A stretch of 64,000 nucleotides of DNA from NCBI RefSeq assembly GCF_039541575.1, contig NZ_BAABGM010000007.1, positions 171,063-235,062 of the forward strand, given 5' to 3'. Each line of letters opens with the position of its first letter. Positions within the stretch are counted from its first letter, which is position 1. Source of the DNA: Fodinibacter luteus. Lineage in GTDB: Bacteria > Actinomycetota > Actinomycetes > Actinomycetales > Dermatophilaceae. Under the pieces are notes generated by a model. The model was not told where the DNA came from and searched no databases. It saw nothing but the letters and a program-made list of their open reading frames with translations. Positions 17,521-24,693 of the stretch are shown here, in pieces. A program made the translations under genes and the position numbers.

Positions 17521-17556
17521 TGAGGACAGCGTACGAGTCTCGTACACACATTTCAA
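17521..17556 (-). promoter_or_regulatory. Predicted lexA promoter with spacer palindrome
   Basis: On the minus strand TTGAAA (17551-17556) and TACGCT (17528-17533) are separated by exactly 17 bp, a good sigma-70-type promoter. The spacer and -10 contain the palindrome GTACGAGTCTCGTAC (17531-17545), which is not an SOS box and may bind another regulator. Transcription would begin near 17521, leaving a leader of about 100 nt before the preferred start codon. Confidence 0.65.
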
Positions 17557-17576
17557 ACATTTCTTCGAGGTGTGTC

Positions 17577-17637
17577 TTGAAGCGGTCGAACATCCGTGCT
17601 ACAACTCGTACAGACGTTCTATCGAACACCGGTTCGA
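17577..17637 (+). promoter_or_regulatory. LysM-gene promoter with perfect SOS box
   Basis: TTGAAG (17577-17582) and TACAAC (17600-17605) with a 17-bp spacer form a promoter reading toward the LysM gene. TCGAACACCGGTTCGA at 17622-17637 is a perfect 16-bp palindrome matching the actinobacterial LexA box (TCGAAC-N4-GTTCGA). It lies about 10 bp past the predicted start site, where LexA binding would block transcription. A half site, TCGAACATCCGTGC, lies inside the promoter spacer (17586-17599). Confidence 0.85.
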
Positions 17638-17671
17638 CGATGGCCGTGGCCGTCGGGATGGAGGAGAGAGC

Positions 17672-18052
17672 ATGAGCGCACTCGCATGGGGGCCCACCGA
17701 CCTCGTGGATGCCGGGTCGCCGGTCCGGCGCCGGCCGCACCTCGTCGTCCTGCCGGGTGGTGGTGAGCAGGATGCCGGCGCGCTGCGGCTCACGCGTCGC
17801 GGCCGCTGGGCGCTCGTCGTCCTCGCCGTCGCGCTCGCCGCGGCCCTCGGGATGACCGGGCTTCGGGGTGCCGGCGCGGCCGAGCCGTCCCGCTCGGTGA
17901 CGGTCGCTCCCGGCCAGACCCTGTCCGAGATCGCGCTCGCCGAGCTGCCCGAGCTTCCGATCAGCCAGGGCATCGTCGCCATCCAGCTCGCGAACGAGCT
18001 GAGCACCGCCCAGATCAGCGCCGGCCAACAGCTCGTCATCCCGCGGTCCTGA
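17672..18052 (+). CDS. LysM-domain membrane protein, SOS-induced cell division suppressor homologue
   Basis: A protein of 126 residues: an N-terminal cytoplasmic tail, one membrane helix at about 46-66 (ALVVLAVALAAALGM), and an extracellular LysM domain at about 73-125 (VTVAPGQTLSEIAL, ending QQLVIPRS) that binds peptidoglycan. It starts at ATG after GGAGGAG. Its divergent place beside lexA and the SOS box in its promoter match Rv2719c (ChiZ) of Mycobacterium tuberculosis and suggest the same role as DivS of Corynebacterium: halting division after DNA damage. The match is by position, domain and regulation; overall identity was not measured. Confidence 0.88.
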   Translation: MSALAWGPTDLVDAGSPVRRRPHLVVLPGGGEQDAGALRLTRRGRWALVVLAVALAAALGMTGLRGAGAAEPSRSVTVAPGQTLSEIALAELPELPISQGIVAIQLANELSTAQISAGQQLVIPRS

Positions 18053-18123
18053 CCACCGGCCGGCGCGACGGTCGTCCGCGCCTGCCGCCCCGTGTCCTGA
18101 GTCCCTCGACCCGACTCAGAACG

Positions 18124-18164
18124 CCGAAGGGCGTCGCCCCCGTGCAGGGGAGCGGCGCCCTTCG
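18124..18164 (+). terminator. Stem-loop terminator after the LysM gene
   Basis: CCGAAGGGCG at the left pairs with CGCCCTTCG at the right around an inner CCCCC/GGGG helix, a strong hairpin about 70 bp past the LysM stop. No T-run follows, which is usual in high-GC actinobacteria. The rest of 18053-18389 holds a short inverted repeat (GAGTC/GACTC at 18100-18119) and presumably the promoter of the next gene, but no clear hexamers were found. Confidence 0.75.
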
Positions 18165-18389
18165 TGCTGTCCTGGCGCGGCGAGGACTCGGGGGCTGAGG
18201 ATCGTTCGGCCTCCGGTGACTCGTCCGTTCGGCCACAACACGGAGCAGGTGCTTCCCCCGAGGTGGCCGGGGCCCTAGGGTTCAGCGCGCAAGGGTGTGA
18301 CACGTCGCCGTGGGCTGCCCTACATCTGCACACGTACACCACTGGTGTGGCCGCCTCGCCGGCCACACACAAGCCGAAAGGTCTCGCCC

Positions 18390-19016
18390 GTGCACCGTCG
18401 CGTCATCAAATCCCTCATACCCCTCGTGGGTGCCGCCGCGCTCGTCGCGGCCCCCATCGCACTCGCGGCCCCCGCCTCGGCGGCCCCTGTGGATCCCGAC
18501 GAGAACAAGACCTGGTTCTGGGAGAACTACCTCTTGGAGGAAGAGGGGATTCTCGCGCTCTGCGTGAACGAGGGCTCGCCCGAGACGCCGTTCGTCGTCC
18601 CCGAGATCGAGGACTTCTTCACGGACGAGCAGATCGACGAGGTCTTTGGTGACGTGGATGATGCCGACTTGGCTTACGTCCTGGGGGTTGTGAAGGCGGG
18701 CGGGGGCGAAGACGCCAGTGAGGTTGTCGTCGAGCCTGAGGTCGGCGACAAGTTGGCCCACTCGAACAAGAAGGACAACTCGCACGTCATCCTGTGCATC
18801 GCCGAGCTCGAGCCGGAGGAGCCTGAGGAGCCCGAGGAGGAGACCCCGGGCAAGCCGAAGCCCAAGCCCCCGGTCAAGGGTCCGGTTGTCGAGACCGACC
18901 GGGTCTCTGACAGCGGCTCTGCTGCGGGCCTCGGTCTCGCCGCTGCGGCCACGGCGCTTGTCGCCGGTGCCGGTGTGATCGTCGTCAGCCGCCGTCGTCA
19001 GGGCGACCACCGCTGA
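18390..19016 (+). CDS. Exported surface protein, probable sortase substrate
   Basis: A protein of 208 residues with a signal peptide (VHRRVIKSLIPLVGAAALVA..., ending ASAAPV) and an acidic extracellular body with two cysteines. A Glu/Pro then Lys/Pro stretch follows (EEPEEPEEETPGKPKPKPP), and then a C-terminal hydrophobic helix and the tail SRRRQGDHR. That ending is the layout of a cell-wall sorting signal, but no LPXTG is present; the residues before the helix are VVETDRVSDSGS. The GTG start follows GAAAGG; a longer in-frame start at 18297 lacks a ribosome site. The stop overlaps the sortase start by one base, so the two genes are coupled. Function of the body is unknown. Confidence 0.75.
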   Translation: MHRRVIKSLIPLVGAAALVAAPIALAAPASAAPVDPDENKTWFWENYLLEEEGILALCVNEGSPETPFVVPEIEDFFTDEQIDEVFGDVDDADLAYVLGVVKAGGGEDASEVVVEPEVGDKLAHSNKKDNSHVILCIAELEPEEPEEPEEETPGKPKPKPPVKGPVVETDRVSDSGSAAGLGLAAAATALVAGAGVIVVSRRRQGDHR

Positions 19017-19693
19017 TGAACCGCCGCCCACTGCTCGCGGTGGGCGTGGCACTGACCGTCCTCGCCGTCGCGCTGCTCACCTGGATGATGCAGCGCGACG
19101 GCGAGTCGGTGTCGGCGACGGCGGCGACCCTGGCCCCGTCAGCCCCGCCGACGGTGACGCCCGGCACGACCACACCGAGCCCCACGCCGACCACGTCCGC
19201 GACGAGCGCCTCGCCGAAGCCGTCGGCCACGGCGTCGAAACCGCCCTCGGCGGCCGGCCTGCGGATCCAGATCCCCGCCATCGATCTTGACCACCGGATG
19301 GCGGGAGGAGGCCTGAGCTCGAACGGCACGATCGATCCCGACCCGGGCACCGTCATGTGGTTCCGGGGGTACGACCGCGTTCGTCCCGGCAGGGTCGGCA
19401 CCGCGGTCATCGCGGCGCACGTGGCGACGGGCAGCCGGCCCGACGTGTTCGCCGACCTGGCTGACGTCGGCGTGGGGGACACGGTCAAGGTCGTCGAGGA
19501 CGGGAAATCCATCACCTACCGGGTGACCCGGGCGGCTGCGATCGACAAGGTCAAGGTCACCACGGACCAGACGGTGTGGGGGCCCAACTCGTCGCGCTCG
19601 CGCCTGGCGATCATCACCTGCGACGACGCGTTCGGGTTCCGCGGTGACGGGCACCGCAAGGCGAACTTCGTCGTCATCGCCGAGCGGGTCTGA
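19016..19693 (+). CDS. Class F-like sortase
   Basis: A membrane-anchored transpeptidase of 225 residues. It has an N-terminal membrane helix (ALTVLAVALLTWMM), a Thr/Pro/Ser-rich linker to about residue 80, and the sortase barrel. The catalytic triad is visible: His135 in AAHVATG, Cys202 in ITCDD and Arg214 in GHRKANF. The short barrel and long Thr/Pro linker fit the class F enzymes of Actinobacteria. It is translationally coupled to the exported protein just upstream, its likely substrate. No other pilus or wall-anchored protein is nearby. Confidence 0.9.
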   Translation: MNRRPLLAVGVALTVLAVALLTWMMQRDGESVSATAATLAPSAPPTVTPGTTTPSPTPTTSATSASPKPSATASKPPSAAGLRIQIPAIDLDHRMAGGGLSSNGTIDPDPGTVMWFRGYDRVRPGRVGTAVIAAHVATGSRPDVFADLADVGVGDTVKVVEDGKSITYRVTRAAAIDKVKVTTDQTVWGPNSSRSRLAIITCDDAFGFRGDGHRKANFVVIAERV

Positions 19694-19808
19694 GCACAGG
19701 CGCGGTCCCGGCCCGGGCCGGACGCGGATGCCCGGTGGTGGGTCCGTGCGTTGGCGGCTCCCGCCACGGACCGAAGCCGAAGCCCAACGCCGGGTGTCGG
19801 GTCCGAGC

Positions 19809-20738
19809 TCAGGCGCCTCCCGCCACCGGCCGACCCAGCTGATGGCCGCGTGCGTACTGCCGCGCGACCCGCGCGGCTCGATGGGGGACCCGGACCTCCC
19901 ACGCCGGGCTCCTCGGCCGGTCGAGGAGCTCCGCCCACATCCACGCCGTGACCACGACCATGACCGCCACGTGCCACCCCGGGGCGAGCAGGGCGACGAG
20001 CATGAGCGCCCAGCACGAGCCGAAGCACCAGGCCGCGTGCCGCCCGCCGAGCCGGATGGCGTCGGCGCCGGCCGCCCACCCGAAGGCCGCCAGCGGGGGA
20101 CGGGTGTGGTGCCGGTTGAGGCACCGCTGCTTCGCCGGCGACACCTGCCAGACCGCCGCGACGACGACCGCCACGGCGAAGGCAAGGTCGGCGCGACCGG
20201 CCCGGATCGACAGCGCCGTCGACGCAACGAGCAGCACGAGACCGCCGCCGACCCAGGTCGCGGTGAAGGCCCCGAGCACGAGGGCCAGGGTCATGGGGCG
20301 CCGCCGCGGAAGGGTGCGGGCGTGTGCGTGCCGCAGCGCCGCCATCGTGTGCGGCGCCATCATCGCGGTGAGCATGACGAGCCATCCCGCGAGGAACGCC
20401 GGGACGCTCACGCCTGACCCGCTGGCCCCCGGCCGGTCGGCGGACGCGGGTCCCGTCGCCCCAGCTAACGCTCCGGCCGCCCCGGCCGCCCCGGCCGACG
20501 CTCCCGCCGCCCCGGCCGCTCCCGCGGACGCTCCCACCGCTCCATCCTCCCCGCCCGGTGTTGAGCCGACGAGGTGGTGGACGTGCCCCGAGGATGCCGC
20601 GACCGCCGGCGACGCGGCAGACCCCACCCCACCGGGCGAGGCGAGGGGCCCGGCCGCGAGCAGCACGACCCAGGCGCATGCCGTCACGGCGAGCACCGGC
20701 GTGCGGATGCGCCGGCGCGCGCGGGCCTCGGGGGTCAT
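19809..20738 (-). CDS. DUF2182 membrane protein
   Basis: A multi-pass membrane protein of 309 residues. DUF2182 members are predicted metal-binding membrane proteins. Visible features are an N-terminal helix, a low-complexity Ala/Gly tract at about 70-100 (AGAAGASAGAAGAAG repeats), then WLVMLTAMMAPHTMAALRH, KQRCLNRHH and CFGSCWALML, where conserved Met, His and Cys could hold metal. It starts 14 bp after the tyrosinase stop on the same strand, so it is the second gene of that operon. Handling copper for the tyrosinase is an attractive guess, not a demonstrated role. The sortase gene converges on it; the 115 bp between them show nothing clear. Confidence 0.83.
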   Translation of the reverse strand: MTPEARARRRIRTPVLAVTACAWVVLLAAGPLASPGGVGSAASPAVAASSGHVHHLVGSTPGGEDGAVGASAGAAGAAGASAGAAGAAGALAGATGPASADRPGASGSGVSVPAFLAGWLVMLTAMMAPHTMAALRHAHARTLPRRRPMTLALVLGAFTATWVGGGLVLLVASTALSIRAGRADLAFAVAVVVAAVWQVSPAKQRCLNRHHTRPPLAAFGWAAGADAIRLGGRHAAWCFGSCWALMLVALLAPGWHVAVMVVVTAWMWAELLDRPRSPAWEVRVPHRAARVARQYARGHQLGRPVAGGA

Positions 20739-20752
20739 CGCGCCCGGGGTCC

Positions 20753-22348
20753 TCAGCGACCCTGCCGGAACACCGAGATCCGCCCGATCTCCAGCTCTCC
20801 CTCTGGGCCGACCGGGCGGCGCGGGACGATGCGCACCGGGAGGTCGTCGACGTCGAGGCCCTCCGCCAACGGCATCCGGTCGACGATCTCGGTGATCTCG
20901 AGCACGAACGTGAGACCCTCGCCCCCGTGCTCGTCGTCGGCGTCGCTGGCCTGGGTGACGCCGAACGGCGCGATGCTGCCGGCGAGCAGCTCGGGGTGGT
21001 CGGCCGGGTCCTCGTCGTCACCGACCCCGACGTACACGCTGAACGCCGTCGCGTCGGACTGCCCCCGCACGTTCTCGAGGTTGAGGAACACCCGGTCGGG
21101 GGCCACGGGCGTGGCCTCGGTGTCGGCCTCCCCGGCACCAGCGTGGCTGTCGGCGACCCGGCGCCGGGCCCGCGGGTCCAGCCGGACCCGGCTGCTCACC
21201 GGCGCGGCTCCGACCGGCACGGCCTCGTCGTTCGCGCCGACGAGCTCGACGTTCGTCTCCTCAGGCACGGCTGCCCCTCCTCCTGCCTCGTCGGCCGGCA
21301 CCTGGTCGCCCGGCACCCGGTCGCCCGGCAGCCCAGCGCGCCCGCCGACCCCGCTGCCGGCCATGTCCTGAACGGGCGGCAGCGGCGGCACCCCGGTCGG
21401 GGTGATGTCCTCGTACGTGTAGTCGAGGGCGTCGAGGTCGGTCATCTCACCGGGGGTGTAGACCCACGTCGAGCCGTCGGGCATGGGCGCGCAGAACTCC
21501 CGCTCCCCGATGCTCGCCGGCCCCTGCAGCCACGTCGACTGGGTCGGGTCGGTGTGCCCGGGGCTCGACGCGTTCCACGCCGCCCACAACCGGTCGATGT
21601 TCGTGTGGTGCAGCCAGAAGATGGGGTCCAGTCCCGCGGTCCTCGGGTCGGCCATGGCCCCGACGGTGAACGGTGACTGGACGTCCTGACCGCCCACGAG
21701 GCCGTGCACCCAGTCGTGCGGCTGGGTCTCGATGCCGCCGTGCACCGGGCCACCGTGCGAGAAGCCGGTGTCGACACCGCCGAACCCGGGGCTGCCGCCG
21801 CCCGAGACGCCGGTGTAGTTGGGGTCGCCCAGGGCGGCGAGGTTGACCTGGTCGAGGGGCACGAAGACGTCGCCGTCGCCGTTCGGACCGTAGCGCTGCG
21901 ACACGAACAGCGGGTTGTCACCCACCCCGTCCGGCCAGTCGGGGGAGGCGAAGGCCGGTGGCAGCGCGGCCTGGTCGGTGCCGAAGTAGTCCCAGTAGGG
22001 CAGGGCCCAGTCGCTCGGCCCACCCTGCGCCTGCACGACCGCGCGGATGTTCGCCTCGAACGCGAGCACGTACCCGCGGTGCCACGGCAGGAAGTACCAG
22101 CTGCCGTGCTGGCACTGCCGCCAGAACTGGGTGAGCTGCGCCTGGGTCGGCGGTTGGTCGCTCGCCGAGAGGTACCCGAGCTCGACCCACCTCGCCTGGT
22201 TGAAGCCGTGCATCCCCGCGTAGAACCGCCAGCTCGTGGGGTCCGCGAGGGGCTTGGCCTTCATGGCGGCCACCCCCCGGGCGTACCAGAGCACCTCGTC
22301 GGCCCAGTCCCCCCCGAGCTCCCACACGTTGCGCCGCACGTAGTCCAT
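20753..22348 (-). CDS. Tyrosinase-family type 3 copper oxidase
   Basis: A polyphenol oxidase or tyrosinase of 531 residues that oxidises phenols with a dicopper centre. The CuA region holds H in GMHGFNQ and HGSWYFLPWHRGYVLAFE; the CuB region holds QPHDWVHGLVGG and LDPIFWLHHTNIDRLW. Together they supply the expected histidines. The C-terminal 200 residues form a beta-rich region preceded by a Pro/Gly linker, resembling the capping domain of plant and long bacterial polyphenol oxidases. No signal peptide is seen. The ATG at 22348 follows AAGGGGG; a GTG at 22384 is the alternative. It is co-transcribed with the DUF2182 gene and no MelC1-type chaperone is present. Confidence 0.9.
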   Translation of the reverse strand: MDYVRRNVWELGGDWADEVLWYARGVAAMKAKPLADPTSWRFYAGMHGFNQARWVELGYLSASDQPPTQAQLTQFWRQCQHGSWYFLPWHRGYVLAFEANIRAVVQAQGGPSDWALPYWDYFGTDQAALPPAFASPDWPDGVGDNPLFVSQRYGPNGDGDVFVPLDQVNLAALGDPNYTGVSGGGSPGFGGVDTGFSHGGPVHGGIETQPHDWVHGLVGGQDVQSPFTVGAMADPRTAGLDPIFWLHHTNIDRLWAAWNASSPGHTDPTQSTWLQGPASIGEREFCAPMPDGSTWVYTPGEMTDLDALDYTYEDITPTGVPPLPPVQDMAGSGVGGRAGLPGDRVPGDQVPADEAGGGAAVPEETNVELVGANDEAVPVGAAPVSSRVRLDPRARRRVADSHAGAGEADTEATPVAPDRVFLNLENVRGQSDATAFSVYVGVGDDEDPADHPELLAGSIAPFGVTQASDADDEHGGEGLTFVLEITEIVDRMPLAEGLDVDDLPVRIVPRRPVGPEGELEIGRISVFRQGR

Positions 22349-22392
22349 CGGCCGGACCCCCTTGCGCTCGCGCGTTCCCGGCACGGCCGAAG

Positions 22393-22452
22393 CGAGTGAT
22401 GTGCATCACTCTCGCGCATTTCATCGTAGCGGGGGCCCGCACGGCATGTCCA
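22393..22452 (-). promoter_or_regulatory. Tyrosinase promoter and operator-like palindrome
   Basis: On the minus strand TGGACA (22447-22452) and TACGAT (22423-22428) with an 18-bp spacer form a promoter. The palindrome GAGTGATGTGCATCACTC (22393-22410), with eight-base arms around TG, lies about 10-27 bp past the predicted start site, a position where a repressor would block transcription. The regulator is unknown; no candidate gene is adjacent. Confidence 0.6.
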
Positions 22453-22513
22453 TGCGTGATAAACAGCCGACCGGATGCCGGGCGCGCGCCGCCGCGGCCG
22501 GCATCCCGCCCGC

Positions 22514-23623
22514 CTACCCCGACTGCTCGCCGAAGGCGAGGTCGAGCGGCCGTTCGAGGAACCCCGCGAGGGCCTGCGCCGCCTCCTCGACGGCGGTGCG
22601 GTCGTCGGTGCCGAGCGGCACGTCGGCGGTCACGGTGACCCGCACGCCTGTGGGGGAGACGACCCGCTTCCACGTGCCGACGTCCTCGCCGTCGACGACG
22701 ACGATGCCGCCGCCGGACTCCGACACGAGCCGCGCGCGTGTTGCTGCGGGGTCGCGCCGCGGGAACCCCGTCGCCGCGTAGCTCAGGCACACCTCGTCGA
22801 AGGTCGGCAGGAGGTAGGCCGCATGCGGCCGGGTGGTGCGGGAGGGCACGTCGGGGTCGAACCACAGCCGCTGCCCGTCGAGCTCGACGTGCTCGAGGGT
22901 GCCTGCCAGGTCGGCGAGGGCGGTGCGCACGTGACCGAGGGTGAGGGTCGACCAGCGCGCGAGGTCCCGCTCGGATGCCGGGCCGTGCCCTGCGACGAAG
23001 CGTCGCGTCAGCTCGCGGCGCGCGTCCTCGCCGACGAGTGAGTCCGCGGGCCCGGGAGGCACGACCTCGTCGGCCAGGACGTAGGTGTGCTCGGCGCCGC
23101 GCGGTGGCCCCGAGCAGACGAGGCACCGGGTCTCGGCGTGGAGGAGGAGGTGCGCCAGGCGCTCGACGTCGGTGGGCAGCCCCACCTCCGCGAAGGCGGT
23201 GCGCAGCTCGCGCCGGGTGTGCGGGTTGGGGCCGGCGAGCAGGGCCTCGAGGAGCGTCATCGCCTCCGACACGAGCGCGTCGTCGAGCCCGAGGCCACGG
23301 TGCCGCCCGGCGAGCGAGGTCAGGACCCGTGGCCCCGTGACGCCCTGGACCCAGCGAAGGTCCTCCGGGGCGATGAGGTGCCACGTCGGTCGCAGGACGT
23401 GCGTGCGCACCCAGCCGCCGACCGCCCGCTCGGCGAGCACGTCGGCGTACGTCGTGCCGGCCGGCATCCGCAGGGCGAGCGACCACGCCGCGAGGGGCGC
23501 GTCCTGGGCCTGGACGCAGGTGAGCAGCCGGACGACGTCGGCACCGTGGGGCAGGCCCGCAGCGGACAGGCGCTGGGTCGCGAGCCGGCGTCGGTGGACC
23601 CGGTCGAGGGTGCGCGGCCTCAT
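22514..23623 (-). CDS. Winged-helix protein of the AlkZ/HTH_42 family
   Basis: A protein of 369 residues matching the winged-helix DNA-binding family that contains the AlkZ/YcaQ DNA glycosylases, which unhook interstrand crosslinks and remove alkylated bases. Near the N terminus VQAQDAPLAAWSLALR carries the QxQ-type catalytic motif of the AlkX/AlkZ group. Further landmarks are RTHVLRPTWHLI and, near the end, LLPTFDEVCLSY. Most relatives are annotated only as DNA-binding. It lies alone, next to a lexA-associated accessory block, and has no SOS box in sight. Start at ATG; the frame is intact. Confidence 0.8.
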   Translation of the reverse strand: MRPRTLDRVHRRRLATQRLSAAGLPHGADVVRLLTCVQAQDAPLAAWSLALRMPAGTTYADVLAERAVGGWVRTHVLRPTWHLIAPEDLRWVQGVTGPRVLTSLAGRHRGLGLDDALVSEAMTLLEALLAGPNPHTRRELRTAFAEVGLPTDVERLAHLLLHAETRCLVCSGPPRGAEHTYVLADEVVPPGPADSLVGEDARRELTRRFVAGHGPASERDLARWSTLTLGHVRTALADLAGTLEHVELDGQRLWFDPDVPSRTTRPHAAYLLPTFDEVCLSYAATGFPRRDPAATRARLVSESGGGIVVVDGEDVGTWKRVVSPTGVRVTVTADVPLGTDDRTAVEEAAQALAGFLERPLDLAFGEQSG

Positions 23624-23735
23624 CTCGCCGTCGTCGTCAGTGTGGGCGGCCTCATCGCCTCATCGTGGCACCACGCCCCGACATGCCCGCTCGCCTCGAT
23701 TCCTATTTCCTGGCGTTGGGTGCTGAAGCGGTTGC

Positions 23736-23762
23736 CGGGGCGACCATTTCCGCACTCACGGC
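23736..23762. repeat. Intergenic repeat family, copy D (partial)
   Basis: Read on the minus strand, this 27-bp stretch is GCCGTGAGTGCGGAAATGGT followed by CGCCCCG. It shares the core GAGTGCGGAARTGGTCGC with copies A, B and C at 24.6, 31.1 and 30.5 kb. Only the core is present here, without the hairpin that follows it in A and B. It lies between the AlkZ-like gene and the promoter of the next gene. Confidence 0.6.
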
Positions 23763-23840
23763 TGGACGCACCCCGGGGCGACCACGTCGGCACCCATGGC
23801 GGGCAGCACCCGGGCGAAGAACGGAAGCGGGAACACATCC

Positions 23841-23889
23841 TTGACGCGACCTGTTGTGCAGAGGTGTAATGAAGTAATCACAGCAAGGA
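23841..23889 (+). promoter_or_regulatory. Promoter with AT-rich operator-like element
   Basis: TTGACG (23841-23846) and TGTAAT (23865-23870) with an 18-bp spacer stand out in this GC-rich region. The segment from TTGTGCAGAGG through TGTAATGAAGTAATCACA is unusually AT-rich and holds the direct repeat TAATGAAGTAAT and flanking TGTG/CACA, suggesting a regulator site over the -10. It is followed by the ribosome site AAGGAG and the start at 23898. Confidence 0.55.
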
Positions 23890-23897
23890 GCATCACC

Positions 23898-24584
23898 ATG
23901 AGACACCCCCACACGCACACCTCACCGGAGTCCGGCACGGCCGACGAGCGCGGCCCGCGCGGCGGCGGAGGCCGCGGCCCGAAGGGTTTCGGCCGCGGGC
24001 CACGCGGCGGACGCCCCGGGCCGGGCGGCGGCCCGGGAGGCGCCGGTCGCGGTCGCGGCTTCGGCCGCCCCGGCGGCTGGCAGCAGGGCGACCTCCCGAG
24101 CGCCGAGGACGCGCAGAACTGGTTCACCGGGCGCCTGCCCGACGGCTGGTTCGACGCGGTCGACGTGACCGTCGACCGCGAGGAGATCACCGTCATCGGC
24201 ACCCTCGCCGGCGTCGACCCCACCACCGACGACGCGCAGGCCGAGGGGCGGATCAGCCGGTTCCGCGCCGAGACCCGCGACCAGCGCATCGCCATCGCCC
24301 AGGAGGCCCAGGCCCGCTACCAGCGCACCGTCTCCTGGGGCGCGCGCGTCGGCGACACGACGGCCCTGTTCACCCATCTCGCGGTGCCGGTCATGACCCG
24401 GCTGCGCCAGCCCGAACGGGCCGTCCTCGACACCCTCGTCGACGCCGGTGTGGCGCGCTCGCGCAGCGACGCGCTCGCCTGGTCGGTGCGCCTCGTCGGC
24501 GAGCATGCCGACAGCTGGCTCGGTGAGCTGCGCGAGGCGATGGCCGAGGTCGACAAGCTACGCGCCAAGGGCCCCGAGCTCTGA
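23898..24584 (+). CDS. Conserved hypothetical protein with Gly/Arg-rich N terminus
   Basis: A protein of 228 residues. The first 65 are His then Gly/Arg/Pro-rich (RGPRGGGGRGPKGFGRGPRG), a pattern typical of nucleic-acid-binding tails. The rest is a compact alpha/beta domain (GWFDAVDVTVDREEITVIGTL) followed by helices. The end, PERAVLDTLVDAGVARSRSDALAWSVRLV, looks like a ribbon-helix-helix unit. I do not recognise a family with a known function; an RNA- or DNA-binding role is an inference from composition. The ATG at 23898 follows AAGGAG and a well-formed promoter; the longer frame from 23796 crosses that promoter and is rejected. Confidence 0.8.
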   Translation: MRHPHTHTSPESGTADERGPRGGGGRGPKGFGRGPRGGRPGPGGGPGGAGRGRGFGRPGGWQQGDLPSAEDAQNWFTGRLPDGWFDAVDVTVDREEITVIGTLAGVDPTTDDAQAEGRISRFRAETRDQRIAIAQEAQARYQRTVSWGARVGDTTALFTHLAVPVMTRLRQPERAVLDTLVDAGVARSRSDALAWSVRLVGEHADSWLGELREAMAEVDKLRAKGPEL

Positions 24585-24680
24585 CCGCCGCGAGTGCGGA
24601 AGCGGTCGCTCGTAAGCCTCCGGTGATGCACGAGGCGCGACATGGCGCGCGCGCTGCATCACCGGAGGCCCCTACGACGG
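24583..24680. repeat. Intergenic repeat family, copy A, with 14-bp hairpin
   Basis: The element starts with GACCGCCGCGAGTGCGGAAG and CGGTCGCTCG. It continues to a perfect hairpin in which CCTCCGGTGATGCA (24618-24631) pairs with TGCATCACCGGAGG around a loop rich in GCGCG. Copy B at 31.1 kb has the same two parts in the same order. The element lies between two convergent genes and may also act as a bidirectional terminator. Confidence 0.75.
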
Positions 24681-24693
24681 CTAGTTCCGGGCC

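Noticed and set aside
18390..19016. LPXTG sorting motif
   Set aside because: The residues before the final helix are ETDRVSDSG; no LPXTG or LAXTG is present.
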